Of a stretch of 64,000 nucleotides of DNA, positions 7,182-16,810 are shown one piece after another; the stretch's first letter is position 1; the number at the start of each line of letters is the position of its first letter. Position numbers and translations under genes: made by a program. Source of the stretch: Nocardioides sp. Arc9.136 (lineage in GTDB: Bacteria; Actinomycetota; Actinomycetes; Propionibacteriales; Nocardioidaceae); contig NZ_CP113431.1 of the NCBI RefSeq assembly GCF_030506255.1, positions 1,054,001 through 1,118,000 of the forward strand, given 5' to 3'. The notes under the pieces were generated by a model. It saw only the letters and a program-made list of their open reading frames with translations. It had not been told where the DNA came from and did no database searches.

Positions 7182-8774
7182 ATGCACACCACGCACCACG
7201 ACAGCGGGCTCTCCCGCAGCCGCCGGCTCGTCCTCGGCGAGATCCTGGCGCGCAACGCCCGTCGGGCGCCGGCGCGGACGGCGGTCGTCTTCGAGGACGC
7301 CTCGCTGACCTTCGCCGAGCTCGACGAGCGGACCAACCGGCTCGCGAACGCCCTGGCCGACCGGGGCGTCGGCCACGGCGACAAGGTCGCGGTGCTGATG
7401 TACAACCGGCTCGAGGTCGTCGAGTCCTTCTTCGCCTGCCAGAAGCTCGGCGCCTGCCCGGTGCCGGTGAACTTCCGCCTGGCGCCCAGCGAGCTGGCCT
7501 ACGTCCTCGAGGACTCCGACGCCGTCGCGCTGCTCACCGACGGCGAGCTCACCGCGCTCGCGCTGGAGTCGACCGCCGGCCTGGACGCCGTCCGGCTGGT
7601 CGCGACGACCGGTGCACCGGAGGGGCGCGCGGAGTCCTACGAGGAGCTGCTCGCGAGCGGGTCGGCCGCTGCGCCGGACGTCGACGTGGCCGAGGAGGAC
7701 CTCGCGTTCCTCATGTACACCTCCGGCACGACCGGCCGCCCCAAGGGCGCGATGCTGACCCACCAGAACCTGCTCAGCAACACCGTCAACTGGATCCTCG
7801 AGATGGAGGCCCGCCCCGGGGACAGCTGGCTCTCGGGCCTGCCGCTCTTCCACATCGGCGGCGTCAACGGCCTGCTGCCGTTCATCTACCTGGCGGGCAC
7901 CTGCATCATCACCCCCTCCACCGGGTTCGACCCGGAGGAGTCGCTGCGGCTCCTCGAGCGGCACCGGCCGTCGATGTGCTACTTCGTGCCCACCCAGTGG
8001 CAGCAGATCTGCGAGCTGCCCCGGGCGCGCGAGATCGACACCTCCAACCTGCGCCGCGCGCTGTGGGGCGCCTCGCAGGCGCCGCCGAGCACGCTCGAGC
8101 TGCTCGTCGCGACGTTCCCCACCGTCGGCATCGTCAACGCCTTCGGGCAGACCGAGATGTCGTCCAACACCTGCTTCCTCAAGGCCGACGACGCCGTGCG
8201 CAAGATGGGCTCGGTCGGGCTGCCGGCCGTCAACGTCGAGGTCCGCATCGTCGACGAGGTGGGCCGCGACGTCGCCCGCGGCGAGGTCGGCGAGATCGTC
8301 TACCGCGGCCCGACGGTGATGAAGGGCTACTACAAGCTGCCCGAGGCGACGGCCGATGCGTTCCGCGGCGGGTGGTTCCACAGCGGGGACCTCGTCCGGC
8401 AGGACGACGAGGGCTTCATCTACGTGGTCGACCGGGTCAAGGACATGATCATCAGCGGCGGCGAGAACATCTACCCCGCCGAGGTCGAGCGCGCGGTCGA
8501 GCGGCACCCCGCCGTACGGGAGGTCGCCGTCGTCGGCGTGCCGCACCCGCGGTGGGTAGAGACGCCGGTCGCGGTGGTGGTGTCCAAGGACGAGGAGCGT
8601 CCGCCCGCCGAGGAGGTCCTGGAGTTCCTGCGCGCCGACCTCGCGTCGTACAAGAAGCCCTCGGCGGTCGTGTACGTCGACGAGCTGCCCCGCAACGCCT
8701 CGGGCAAGGTCCTCAAGCGGACCCTGCGGGACAGCTACTGGGAGCTGTTCGCGGCGACGGGGCAGACCGAGTGA
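7182..8774 (+). CDS. AMP-forming acyl-CoA ligase 1
   Basis: A 530-aa ANL-superfamily enzyme that adenylates a carboxylic acid and transfers it to CoA. The P-loop-like motif YTSGTTGRPKG is at about residues 179-189. Later come FGQTEM (A5), SGDLVR (A7) and the GGENIYPAEVE hinge, with the catalytic lysine in RNASGKVLK near the C-terminus. All expected motifs are intact. The start at 7182 has GAGGA 8-12 nt upstream. The stop overlaps the GTG of the second ligase by 4 nt. Substrate unknown. Confidence 0.92.
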   Translation: MHTTHHDSGLSRSRRLVLGEILARNARRAPARTAVVFEDASLTFAELDERTNRLANALADRGVGHGDKVAVLMYNRLEVVESFFACQKLGACPVPVNFRLAPSELAYVLEDSDAVALLTDGELTALALESTAGLDAVRLVATTGAPEGRAESYEELLASGSAAAPDVDVAEEDLAFLMYTSGTTGRPKGAMLTHQNLLSNTVNWILEMEARPGDSWLSGLPLFHIGGVNGLLPFIYLAGTCIITPSTGFDPEESLRLLERHRPSMCYFVPTQWQQICELPRAREIDTSNLRRALWGASQAPPSTLELLVATFPTVGIVNAFGQTEMSSNTCFLKADDAVRKMGSVGLPAVNVEVRIVDEVGRDVARGEVGEIVYRGPTVMKGYYKLPEATADAFRGGWFHSGDLVRQDDEGFIYVVDRVKDMIISGGENIYPAEVERAVERHPAVREVAVVGVPHPRWVETPVAVVVSKDEERPPAEEVLEFLRADLASYKKPSAVVYVDELPRNASGKVLKRTLRDSYWELFAATGQTE

Positions 8775-10342
8775 GCACGCCGCCGGTCGCGACCCGCACC
8801 GACGCCCGCGGGATCCGCCACTACGACGTGCCGCTGCCGGCCGACCTGGTGGACATGCTGCGACGGACGGTCGCCGCGCGCGGCGACCACCCTGCGTTCC
8901 TGGTGCCCGGGGGAGCCGCGACCTGGGCGGAGGTCGGCGCGGAGACCGACGGCCTGGCCCGCCGGATGCGCGGCGCCGGGGTCGACGAGGGGGACCGGGT
9001 GGCCGTCCTGGCCGGCAACGGGCTGCCGTTCACCGTCGCCGTGCTGGCGACGTGGACCGCCGGCGCGATCGCCGTCCCGCTCAACCACCGGCTGACGCCG
9101 ACGGACCTCGCCGCGCTGCTGCAGGACAGCGGGGCGCGCCTGCTCCTGGTCGGCGACGGCCTGGAGGACGCCGCGGCGCGGGCGGTCGCGGCCGCCGGGA
9201 CCGGTGAGGTGCGGGTCGAGAGCACCGACGGCGACGGCCGCTTCCTGGCGGGCCGGCCGGCCGGGGACCTCCCCGCCGCCACGCCCGGCACGGACGCGCC
9301 CGCGGCGGTGATGTACACCTCCGGCACCACCGGTCGGCCCAAGGGCGTGGTCATCAGCCACGGCAACGCGCTCCAGAACGCCGTCACCTGCACGACCGTG
9401 ATCGGGCGGCGCCCCGAGGACGTCGAGCTGGTGATGGTCCCGCAGTTCAACATCACCGGTCTCTGCTCCCAGACGGTCCCGGTGGTCCTGCTCGGCGCCA
9501 CGGCGTACCTCCTCGACGGCTTCGAGGCCGGCCGGGCCCTCGACGCGGCCCGCGACCACGCCTGCACCTCCACCGTGGGTGCCCCCACGATGTGGTGGCG
9601 GCTGCTCGAGCGCGCCGCCGAGCGGGACGACGACGCGCTGGCCGGCCTCCGGCTGGCCCTCTTCGGGGGCGCGCCGATGCCGACCGCCTTGCTGCAGCGG
9701 ATGCGCGCGGCCATGCCGCTGGCGACCCTCGGCAACGGCTTCGGGATGACCGAGACCTGCTCGATGATCACCTACGTCGGCGGGGAGGACGCCGTGCGGA
9801 TGCCGCACAGCGTCGGCCGGCCACTGCCCCTCACCGAGCTGCGGCTGCGCCGGCCGGGCACCGACGAGGACGCCGGACCCGACGAGATCGGCGAGATCGT
9901 CGTCCGCGGCGGCCAGGTCGCCCTCGGCTACTGGGGCGCCGACGGCCCGACGCCGCTCACCGACGAGGACGGCTGGATCTCCACCGGCGACGCAGCGGTG
10001 CTCGAGGACGGCTTCGTGGTCCTGCGAGACCGGCTCAAGGACGTCATCAAGCGGGGCGGGGAGTCCGTCTTCAGCTTCGAGGTCGAGAACGTCCTCCACC
10101 AGCACCCGGGAGTCCTCGACGCCGCCGTCGTCGGCGTCCCGGACGAGCAGTACGGCGAACGCGTGGTGGCCCACGTCGTCGCCAAGCCGGGATCGGACCT
10201 CACACCCGACGAGCTCCGTTCCTTCTGCCGCGACCACCTCGCCCACTTCAAGGTGCCCGCGACGGTCGAGATCCGCGACGAGCTGCCGCGCAACCCCGGC
10301 GGCAAGGTCGTGAAGTCCCAGCTCCGCGGCGCCGACGCATGA
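8771..10342 (+). CDS. AMP-forming acyl-CoA ligase 2
   Basis: A second ANL-superfamily ligase, 523 aa, clearly not a recent copy of the first. YTSGTTGRPKG occurs at residues 182-192, FGMTET in the A5 region, STGDAA (A7), and RNPGGKVVK carrying the catalytic lysine at the end. The GTG start overlaps the previous stop (GTGA), so the two ligases are translationally coupled. Two ligases may activate the substrate and a downstream intermediate, or form a broad-range pair. Confidence 0.92.
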   Translation: MSTPPVATRTDARGIRHYDVPLPADLVDMLRRTVAARGDHPAFLVPGGAATWAEVGAETDGLARRMRGAGVDEGDRVAVLAGNGLPFTVAVLATWTAGAIAVPLNHRLTPTDLAALLQDSGARLLLVGDGLEDAAARAVAAAGTGEVRVESTDGDGRFLAGRPAGDLPAATPGTDAPAAVMYTSGTTGRPKGVVISHGNALQNAVTCTTVIGRRPEDVELVMVPQFNITGLCSQTVPVVLLGATAYLLDGFEAGRALDAARDHACTSTVGAPTMWWRLLERAAERDDDALAGLRLALFGGAPMPTALLQRMRAAMPLATLGNGFGMTETCSMITYVGGEDAVRMPHSVGRPLPLTELRLRRPGTDEDAGPDEIGEIVVRGGQVALGYWGADGPTPLTDEDGWISTGDAAVLEDGFVVLRDRLKDVIKRGGESVFSFEVENVLHQHPGVLDAAVVGVPDEQYGERVVAHVVAKPGSDLTPDELRSFCRDHLAHFKVPATVEIRDELPRNPGGKVVKSQLRGADA

Positions 10343-10410
10343 CCGCCCGGCGCCCCACCCACACCACCACCTCCTGGACCCAGTTCCACCTTGCCCTGAA
10401 GGAGCACGGA

Positions 10411-11457
10411 ATGAAGCGCACCCTCCGCCTGACGGCGGCCGCCCTCGCGGTCTCCCTCTCGCTCGTCGGCTGTTCCATGGACAGCGACGACGAGCCGAGC
10501 AGCAACAACACCGGCAACAGCGACGGCGACAGCGGGAGCAGCGGCGAGGCCGGGGGCCCGGTCGAGGACCTCTCCGTCGGCTTCGTCGCGGTCAACCTCA
10601 ACTCCCCGAGCATCAACGGCATCAAGGACCAGTTCGTCGAGGCCGCCGAGGAGAAGGGCTGGTCGGTCGAGGTCTTCGACGGCCAGGGGGACCAGGCCGC
10701 CACGAACAACGCCGCCAGCGACCTGATCAGCCGCGGCGTCGACGTCATCGTCAACAACTCCTCGCCCAACGCCCAGATGACCGGCGTGATGAAGGAGGCC
10801 GACGCGGCGGGCATCCCGTTCGTCTCGATCTACGGCGGCTTCGTCGAGGGCGTGGACGCCGAGATCGGCACCAACGAGTTCATCAACAGCGCGCTGATGA
10901 CCGCCGAGATGGCCAACCGCCTCGAGGGCAAGGGCCGCGTCGTGAAGCTGAACTGGACCGTGCTCCAGGCCCTGCGCGACCGGGACGCCGGCTTCAACGC
11001 CGTCATGAGCGAGAACCCCGACATCGAGGTGGTCCGGGAGATCGAGGTCAAGGTGCCGGGCCAGGTCGACGACACCTACGCCCAGCTGACCAACCTGCTG
11101 CAGTCGGACAAGGACATCGACGCGATCTGGCTGGGCTGGGACGAGCTGGCCCCGCCGGCCGTGCGCGCGATCAAGGAGGCCGGGCTGGAGGACAAGGTCT
11201 TCGCGGTCGGCTTCGACGGCAACTCCTTCGCCTGGGACCTGATCCGGGAGGGCTCGCCGTACAAGATGGAGCCGGCGAACCCCTTCCCGCTCATGGGCGC
11301 CAAGGCGGTCGAGACCATCGAGACGATCGTCGGCGGCGGCACGCTGCCCAGCAAGGTCGTCTACATGAAGCCGTGCCTCGTCAACGAGGAGACGGTGCCG
11401 GCCGAGGGCGAGGAGCCCGACTGGGAGAACTGCGCCTTCTTCCCCGGCGACATCTGA
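10411..11457 (+). CDS. ABC transporter substrate-binding lipoprotein (ribose-type)
   Basis: A 348-aa periplasmic-binding-protein-like receptor (Peripla_BP_4 family). The signal peptide ends in a lipobox LVGC with the lipidated Cys21, followed by a Ser/Asp/Gly-rich linker that tethers it to the membrane. The body has the two-lobe pattern of sugar-type receptors (NLNSPSINGIKDQF, DVIVNNSSPNAQ, GFDGNSFAWDLI). ATG 10411 has GGAG 8-12 nt upstream. ATPase and permease genes follow. Relatives bind sugars but also other small polar ligands, so the substrate cannot be read from sequence. Confidence 0.92.
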   Translation: MKRTLRLTAAALAVSLSLVGCSMDSDDEPSSNNTGNSDGDSGSSGEAGGPVEDLSVGFVAVNLNSPSINGIKDQFVEAAEEKGWSVEVFDGQGDQAATNNAASDLISRGVDVIVNNSSPNAQMTGVMKEADAAGIPFVSIYGGFVEGVDAEIGTNEFINSALMTAEMANRLEGKGRVVKLNWTVLQALRDRDAGFNAVMSENPDIEVVREIEVKVPGQVDDTYAQLTNLLQSDKDIDAIWLGWDELAPPAVRAIKEAGLEDKVFAVGFDGNSFAWDLIREGSPYKMEPANPFPLMGAKAVETIETIVGGGTLPSKVVYMKPCLVNEETVPAEGEEPDWENCAFFPGDI

Positions 11458-11496
11458 GCCGGCCGACCCATCCACCACAGGCGACAGGCAGCTGAC

Positions 11497-13047
11497 GTGA
11501 CGACACAGCACGAGCCGGGGCGGGACCCTGCCGCCCGCCCCGGCCCGCTCCTGACGGTCCGCGACGCGGTCAAGGACTACCCGGGCACGCGGGCGCTCGA
11601 CCACATGGACTTCTCCCTCGACGCCGGTGAGGTGCACGCCCTCCTCGGCGAGAACGGTGCGGGCAAGTCCACCCTCATCAAGGCCCTGGCCGGGGCCATC
11701 CAGCTGACGTCGGGGACCGTCGAGATCGACGGCGCCGAGGTCGACGTGCGGAGCCCGCAGCGGGCCCAGGCCCTCGGGGTCTCGGTGGTGCACCAGCACG
11801 GCAACCTCGTGCCGGAGCTCTCGGTCACCGAGAACGTCCTGATGGTCGAGGGACTCGGCCGCCGCGCCGGCGTCCTCGTCGACTGGCGCCGGGCCCACCG
11901 GCGCACCCGCGAGCTGCTGGACCGGGTGGGCCTGCCCGACCTCGACCCGCACCGGGAGGTCAACAGCCTCGGGCCGCACCAGCAGGCGATGGTCGCGGTG
12001 GCCAAGGCGCTGGCGAGCAACGCGCGCGTCATCATCCTCGACGAGCCGACGACGTCGCTGCAGCCCGCGGAGGTCGACACCCTCTTCGCCCAGATGCGCC
12101 GGCTGGCCGAGGAGGGGATCGGGTTCGTCTTCGTCACCCACCGGCTCAACGAGGTCTTCAAGGTCTGCGACCGGATCACCGTCATGCGCGACGGCGGCCT
12201 GGTCGGCACGTGGCCGGCCGCCGAGCTCGACCACGACCGCCTCGTCGACCAGCTCGTCGGAGCGGAGAAGGCGATCGCCCACGAGGCGTTCACCGCGACC
12301 GCGCCACCGCGCGAGGTGGTCCTGGAGGTGCGCGACCTGCGCGGGGACGTCCTGCGCGGTGTCGACCTCCGGGCACGTGCGGGCGAGGTGGTCGGCATCG
12401 CCAGCCTGCCCGGGGAGGGCGCCGGGGAGGTCGTGGAGTCGTTGTACGGCATCCGCCGCTCCCAGGGCGACGTCCTCGTCGAGGGCACGGTGCGCCGGAT
12501 CCGCAGCCCGCAGCAGGCGGTCGCGGCGGGGATGGCGCTCGTGCCGCGGGACCGCCTCGCGCAGGGGCTGGTCAGCGAGCTGTCGGTCCGGGAGAACGCC
12601 ACGCTGGCGTCCACGGCGTCGTACCGCACCGACCCCGTCCTGCGCATCATGCGCCGGGGCCGGGAGCGCAGCGAGGTCGCGGAGGTCATGGCCCAGCTCA
12701 GCCTGAAGAGCGGCGGGCTCGAGACCGAGGTCCGCACGCTCTCGGGCGGCAACCAGCAGAAGGTCGTCATCGGCCGGTGGCTGCTGCGGCGGGCCAAGGT
12801 CTACCTGCTGGACTCGCCCACCGCCGCGGTGGACGTCCACACCAAGGCCGAGATCTACGGCCTGGCCCGCAGCCTCGCCGACGGCGGCGCGGCGGTGGTC
12901 TTCACCTCCACCGAGCTCGAGGAGTTCGTCCGCGTCTGCGACCGGGTCCTCGTGCTCCACGACGGAGCGGTCGTCGGCGAGCTCGCCGGCGACGACATCA
13001 CCGTCAACTCGATCATGCGACTGTCCTTCGGGAGGAAGAGTGTCTAG
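11497..13047 (+). CDS. Ribose-type ABC transporter ATP-binding protein (two ATPase domains)
   Basis: A 516-aa RbsA-like tandem ATPase. Domain 1 has a full Walker A, GENGAGKST (residues 51-59), and Walker B IILDEPT. Domain 2 has LSGGNQQK (415-422) but a degenerate Walker A (GEGAGEV), the usual asymmetry of this family. Domain 1 shows SLGPHQQ instead of the ABC signature LSGGQ, also common in this group. GTG start. The end overlaps the permease by 8 nt. Confidence 0.93.
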   Translation: MTTQHEPGRDPAARPGPLLTVRDAVKDYPGTRALDHMDFSLDAGEVHALLGENGAGKSTLIKALAGAIQLTSGTVEIDGAEVDVRSPQRAQALGVSVVHQHGNLVPELSVTENVLMVEGLGRRAGVLVDWRRAHRRTRELLDRVGLPDLDPHREVNSLGPHQQAMVAVAKALASNARVIILDEPTTSLQPAEVDTLFAQMRRLAEEGIGFVFVTHRLNEVFKVCDRITVMRDGGLVGTWPAAELDHDRLVDQLVGAEKAIAHEAFTATAPPREVVLEVRDLRGDVLRGVDLRARAGEVVGIASLPGEGAGEVVESLYGIRRSQGDVLVEGTVRRIRSPQQAVAAGMALVPRDRLAQGLVSELSVRENATLASTASYRTDPVLRIMRRGRERSEVAEVMAQLSLKSGGLETEVRTLSGGNQQKVVIGRWLLRRAKVYLLDSPTAAVDVHTKAEIYGLARSLADGGAAVVFTSTELEEFVRVCDRVLVLHDGAVVGELAGDDITVNSIMRLSFGRKSV

Positions 13048-14059
13048 CTCAGCAGCAGTGGCCGAGTCGCCCCGCGCGACCGGCCCCCGGCGGGAGACGA
13101 CGACGAGCGACAAGCTCATCGACGTCGTCAGCCGCTACGGAACCATCGCCAGCCTGGTGGCGTGCATCGCGATCTTCAGCCTGCTGAAGCCCGACGTCTT
13201 CGCGACCAGCCAGAACTTCTTCAACATCCTCAACCAGGTCTCGATCCTCGGCATCATCGCGCTCGGCCTCACCGTCGCGCTGGTCCAGGGCCTCTTCGAC
13301 CTCAGCCTGGCCGGCATGGCCACCCTGGGCGGGTTCCTCGCCTGCAAGTGGCTCTCCGAGGGGACGATCGGCAGCCCGGTCCTCGCGGTGGTCGCGGTCA
13401 TGGCGCTGGCGCTGGTGATCGGCGCCTTCAACGGCGTGGTCGTGGCGTACGGCGGCGTGTCGGCGTTCATCGTCACCCTCGCCGTCGGCTCGATCCTGAC
13501 CGGCGTCGTGCTGGGCGTCTCGGACTCCCAGACCATCCTCTCCGGCATCCCCGACGGGTTCCTCGTCATGGGCCAGGGCGAGATCGGGCCGGTCCCGGCG
13601 CCGGTCGTCTTCCTCGCCGTGGTGGCCGTCGTCCTCTACGTCTTCCTCGAGCAGACCCAGCTCGGGCGCCACATGTACGCCATCGGCGGCAACGCCGAGA
13701 CCGCGCGCCTCTCGGGCATCCCCGTCCGCCGCTACGCCCTCCTGGCGCTGGGCATCTCCGCGGCCTGCGCCGCGCTCGGCGGCATGATCGTGGCCGCGAA
13801 CCTCGGCGTCGGCCGCCCGCAGGGCGTCGGGGACACCTACCTCCTCGACTCCTTCGCCGCCGCGTTCATCGGGGCGTCGACGCTGCGGCCCGGCCGCTTC
13901 CACATCCTCGGCACGGTCATCGGCGTGCTCCTCATCGGCGTCATCAACAACGGGCTGTCGATCATGGGCGTCGAGACGTTCTGGCAGTACGCCGTCCGCG
14001 GCATCATCCTGCTGCTCGCCGTCTTCGCCGCCAGCTTCCTGGTGATGAGGCGCCGATGA
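13040..14059 (+). CDS. Ribose-type ABC transporter permease
   Basis: A 339-aa membrane protein of the BPD_transp_2 (RbsC) family with about ten hydrophobic segments. The segment GRHMYAIGGNAETARLSGIPV is the cytoplasmic coupling loop typical of the family. GTG start at 13040 with GGAGG at 13031-13035, inside the end of the ATPase gene. The stop overlaps the next ATG by 4 nt. Only one permease is present, so it presumably forms a homodimer. Confidence 0.93.
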   Translation: MSSSAAVAESPRATGPRRETTTSDKLIDVVSRYGTIASLVACIAIFSLLKPDVFATSQNFFNILNQVSILGIIALGLTVALVQGLFDLSLAGMATLGGFLACKWLSEGTIGSPVLAVVAVMALALVIGAFNGVVVAYGGVSAFIVTLAVGSILTGVVLGVSDSQTILSGIPDGFLVMGQGEIGPVPAPVVFLAVVAVVLYVFLEQTQLGRHMYAIGGNAETARLSGIPVRRYALLALGISAACAALGGMIVAANLGVGRPQGVGDTYLLDSFAAAFIGASTLRPGRFHILGTVIGVLLIGVINNGLSIMGVETFWQYAVRGIILLLAVFAASFLVMRRR

Positions 14060-14889
14060 GCCAGCAGCGGCCCCGCGTCGTCGTCGTCGCCGGCGGCGCC
14101 CGCGCCGGCGGCATGGGACGGGCCATCGCGGAGTCGTTCCTCCGGCAGGGGGACACCCTGGTGCTCTCCGACGTGGGGGCGCCCCTGGCCAGCCACCCCG
14201 ACTACGAGGTGGCGCCGCCCGACCACCTGGCGACGGCCGCTGCGGAGCTGTCCGCGCTGGGACCGGTGACCGCCCAGCCGTGCGACGTGACGAGCGAGGA
14301 GCAGGTCCGCGCGCTCTTCGACGCCGCGGTCGCCGAGCACGGGCGGGTCGACGTGCTGGTCAACTGCGCCGGGCTCGCCATCGGCCTGTCGCCGGTCACC
14401 GAGCTCTCGCTCGCGGACTGGCGGGTCAACCTCGAGGTGATGGCGACCGGAGCCTTCCTCTGCGCCCGCGAGGCCGCCCGGCGGATGGTGCCGCAGGGCA
14501 GCGGACGCATCATCACCATCGCCTCCCAGGCCGGGAAGACCGGCCAGCCGCTGCTCGCGGCGTACTCCGCCGCGAAGTTCGCCGTCATCGGGCTGACCCA
14601 GTCGATGGCCGCGGAGCTCGGCGAGCACGGCGTCACCGTCAACGCGATCTGCCCGGGCACCATCGACACCCCGCTGCTGGCGGTCCGGGGCGGCGTCTAC
14701 GAGACGTTCTCCGGCGCGGCCGGCCGCACCGAGGAGGACTATCGCCGCCGGCTGGCCCGGCAGATCCCGGCCCGCCGGTTCGGGACGCCCGAGGACGTCG
14801 CCGCCGCAGCGCTCTACCTCGCCTCCGACGGCGCGTCGTTCGTCACCGGCGAGGCGCTCAACGTCACCGGTGGACAGGAGATGCACTGA
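14056..14889 (+). CDS. Short-chain dehydrogenase/reductase 1
   Basis: A 277-aa classical SDR with an NAD(P)-binding glycine motif (GGARAGGMG, near residues 13-21), NCAG, the catalytic Ser in TIASQAG, the YxxxK pair in YSAAK and the C-terminal FVTGEALNVTGG. All catalytic residues are present. The ATG overlaps the permease stop (ATGA), coupling a redox enzyme directly to the transporter. It probably oxidises a hydroxyl group of the imported compound or its CoA ester. Confidence 0.9.
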   Translation: MSQQRPRVVVVAGGARAGGMGRAIAESFLRQGDTLVLSDVGAPLASHPDYEVAPPDHLATAAAELSALGPVTAQPCDVTSEEQVRALFDAAVAEHGRVDVLVNCAGLAIGLSPVTELSLADWRVNLEVMATGAFLCAREAARRMVPQGSGRIITIASQAGKTGQPLLAAYSAAKFAVIGLTQSMAAELGEHGVTVNAICPGTIDTPLLAVRGGVYETFSGAAGRTEEDYRRRLARQIPARRFGTPEDVAAAALYLASDGASFVTGEALNVTGGQEMH

Positions 14890-14890
14890 G

Positions 14891-15889
14891 ATGCCCCACC
14901 CGCTGGGAGTCGTCCTGCACGCCCCGCAGGACGTGCGCACCGAACCGCTCGAGCAGCCGCCCGTCGGGCCCACCGACGTGCTGCTCGACGTGGAGGCGTG
15001 CGGCGTCTGCGGGTCCGACCTGGCCTCTTACGCCCACGGGCACTACGTCGAGCCGGGCCAGGTGATGGGCCACGAGCTCTCCGCCACCGTCGCCGTCGCC
15101 GGGGAGGCGCTGTCGGGCCTCGAGCCGGGCACCCGCGTGGCCGTGCGCCCCATGCGCTCGTGCGGCCGGTGCGCCTACTGCCGCGACGGCGACACCCACC
15201 TCTGCGGCGCCACCGCCGGGCGCTCCCTCGGCTACGGCGCCCAGGGCGCGTTCGCCCAGCAGCTGCACCTCCCGGACGTCGAGGTCGGCCGCGACGTGGT
15301 CCCCGTGCCGGCCGGCACCGACCCCTTCGACCTGCTCTGGGCCGAGCCGCTCGCCGTCGCGCTGCACGCCGTGCGCCTCGCCGGGGGCACCGCGAACGAG
15401 CGGGTGCTCGTCACCGGCGCCGGCGCCGTCGGCCTGACCGTCGCGGCCGCGGCGATCGCCCAGGGGATCACCGTCCACGTCGTCGAGCCCGTCGAGCACC
15501 GCCGCGAGGCGGCCGAGCGGCTCGGGGCGACGGTCTCGGTGCCCGGCGAGCCCACCGAGGGCGCGCCCCACGACGCACTGCTCGACGCCTCCGGCGTCCC
15601 GGCCGCGGTCACCGCGGCCCTGCCCCTGCTCGCGCCGACCGCCCCCGTGGTGCTCGTCGGGCTGGACGACGCCCCGGTCCCGTGGCTGGTCGGCGCCCAC
15701 CGGCTCACCGGCTCCTTCGGGTACGTCGACGCCGACTTCGCCACCGCCGTGGACCTGATCGTCGCCGGCCGCGTCGTGCTCGGCGACCTGGTCACCCACC
15801 GCTACCCGCTGGAGCAGGCCGGCCGCGCGCTGGGCGCACCCCGGCCGGAGGACCACGTCGTCAAGGCGGCGATCGTGCCGCGCGCCTGA
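14891..15889 (+). CDS. Zinc-dependent medium-chain alcohol dehydrogenase
   Basis: A complete 332-aa MDR enzyme. Catalytic-zinc ligands are in CGVCGSD and GHE; structural zinc is held by CGRCAYCRDGDTHLC; the cofactor loop is GAGAVG. It resembles threonine/sorbitol/butanediol dehydrogenases, but substrate is unassigned. The ATG at 14891 starts 1 bp after the SDR stop, with aggag at about 14877-14881. It is the intact counterpart of the remnant at 5326. Confidence 0.9.
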   Translation: MPHPLGVVLHAPQDVRTEPLEQPPVGPTDVLLDVEACGVCGSDLASYAHGHYVEPGQVMGHELSATVAVAGEALSGLEPGTRVAVRPMRSCGRCAYCRDGDTHLCGATAGRSLGYGAQGAFAQQLHLPDVEVGRDVVPVPAGTDPFDLLWAEPLAVALHAVRLAGGTANERVLVTGAGAVGLTVAAAAIAQGITVHVVEPVEHRREAAERLGATVSVPGEPTEGAPHDALLDASGVPAAVTAALPLLAPTAPVVLVGLDDAPVPWLVGAHRLTGSFGYVDADFATAVDLIVAGRVVLGDLVTHRYPLEQAGRALGAPRPEDHVVKAAIVPRA

Positions 15890-16000
15890 CCCCACCCGAC
15901 CAGCCGGGCGGCCTCCGCCGCCGGCGGCCCCCACCCGCCCCCCGCGCCTGAACCGGCACGCTGCCGCGGCTCCCGCCCGCACCTGCCGCTAGGAGATCCG

Positions 16001-16810
16001 ATGACCGTCCCCACCACCCCCACCTCCGTCCCGGGCCCGCCGCGCTCCTCGGTGGCCTTCGACCTCACCGACCACCGCGTCTGGGTCACCGGCGCCAGCC
16101 GGGGGCTCGGCCGGGCGATGGCGCTCGGCTTCGCCGCCGCCGGCGCCCGGGTCGCGCTCACGGCCCGGTCGGCCGACACGGTCCAGCAGGTGGCCGACGA
16201 GATCGAGCAGCTCGGCGGCAAGCCGCTGGTGCTGGTCGGCTCGGTCTCCGACAGCGCCGCGGTCAGCGCGGCGGTGGAGGCCGTCCGGGAGAGCTGGGGC
16301 GGCCTCGACGCCCTGGTGAACTCCGCCGGCGTGAGCCCGATCTTCAAGCGCGCCGAGCTGGTCGACGACGAGGAGTGGCGCCACGTCCTCGAGGTCAACG
16401 TGACCGGGTCGTTCCTGTGCGCCCGCGAGGCGGGGAAGCTGATGCTCGAGGGCGGCGGGGGAGCGGTCGTCAACATCTCCAGCATCCACGGCCAGGTCGG
16501 CATGGAGCGGATGGCGGCGTACTCCGCCAGCAAGGGTGCGATCGACGCGCTCACCCGCACGCTCGCACTGGAGTGGGCCGAGCGCGGCGTACGCGTGAAC
16601 ACGCTCTCGCCCGGCTACTTCGAGACCGACATGACCGAGGCGCTGCGCGGCCACCGGAAGTGGCGGGGCCACCTGCTCTCCAAGATCCCGCTCGGCCGGT
16701 TCGGCGTCCCCGAGGAGATCGTGTCGGCGGCGCTGTTCCTCGCCTCCGACGCCTCCGGCTTCATGACCGGCTCGAACATGGTCGTCGACGGCGGGTGGAC
16801 CGCGGCATGA
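16001..16810 (+). CDS. Short-chain dehydrogenase/reductase 2
   Basis: A 269-aa classical SDR: TGASRGLG cofactor motif, NSAG, Ser in NISSIHG, YSASK catalytic pair and the C-terminal VDGGW. It resembles gluconate 5-dehydrogenase and 3-oxoacyl reductase types. aggag lies 7-11 nt before ATG 16001. The stop overlaps the nitroreductase start. The 111 bp upstream hold no recognisable promoter. Confidence 0.9.
   Translation: MTVPTTPTSVPGPPRSSVAFDLTDHRVWVTGASRGLGRAMALGFAAAGARVALTARSADTVQQVADEIEQLGGKPLVLVGSVSDSAAVSAAVEAVRESWGGLDALVNSAGVSPIFKRAELVDDEEWRHVLEVNVTGSFLCAREAGKLMLEGGGGAVVNISSIHGQVGMERMAAYSASKGAIDALTRTLALEWAERGVRVNTLSPGYFETDMTEALRGHRKWRGHLLSKIPLGRFGVPEEIVSAALFLASDASGFMTGSNMVVDGGWTAA

Noticed and set aside
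5019-8546. Very long minus-strand open frame over the cyclase and first CoA ligase
   Set aside because: It is antisense to genes with clear motifs and consists of low-complexity Arg/Gly/Asp/His runs; long antisense frames are expected at this GC content.
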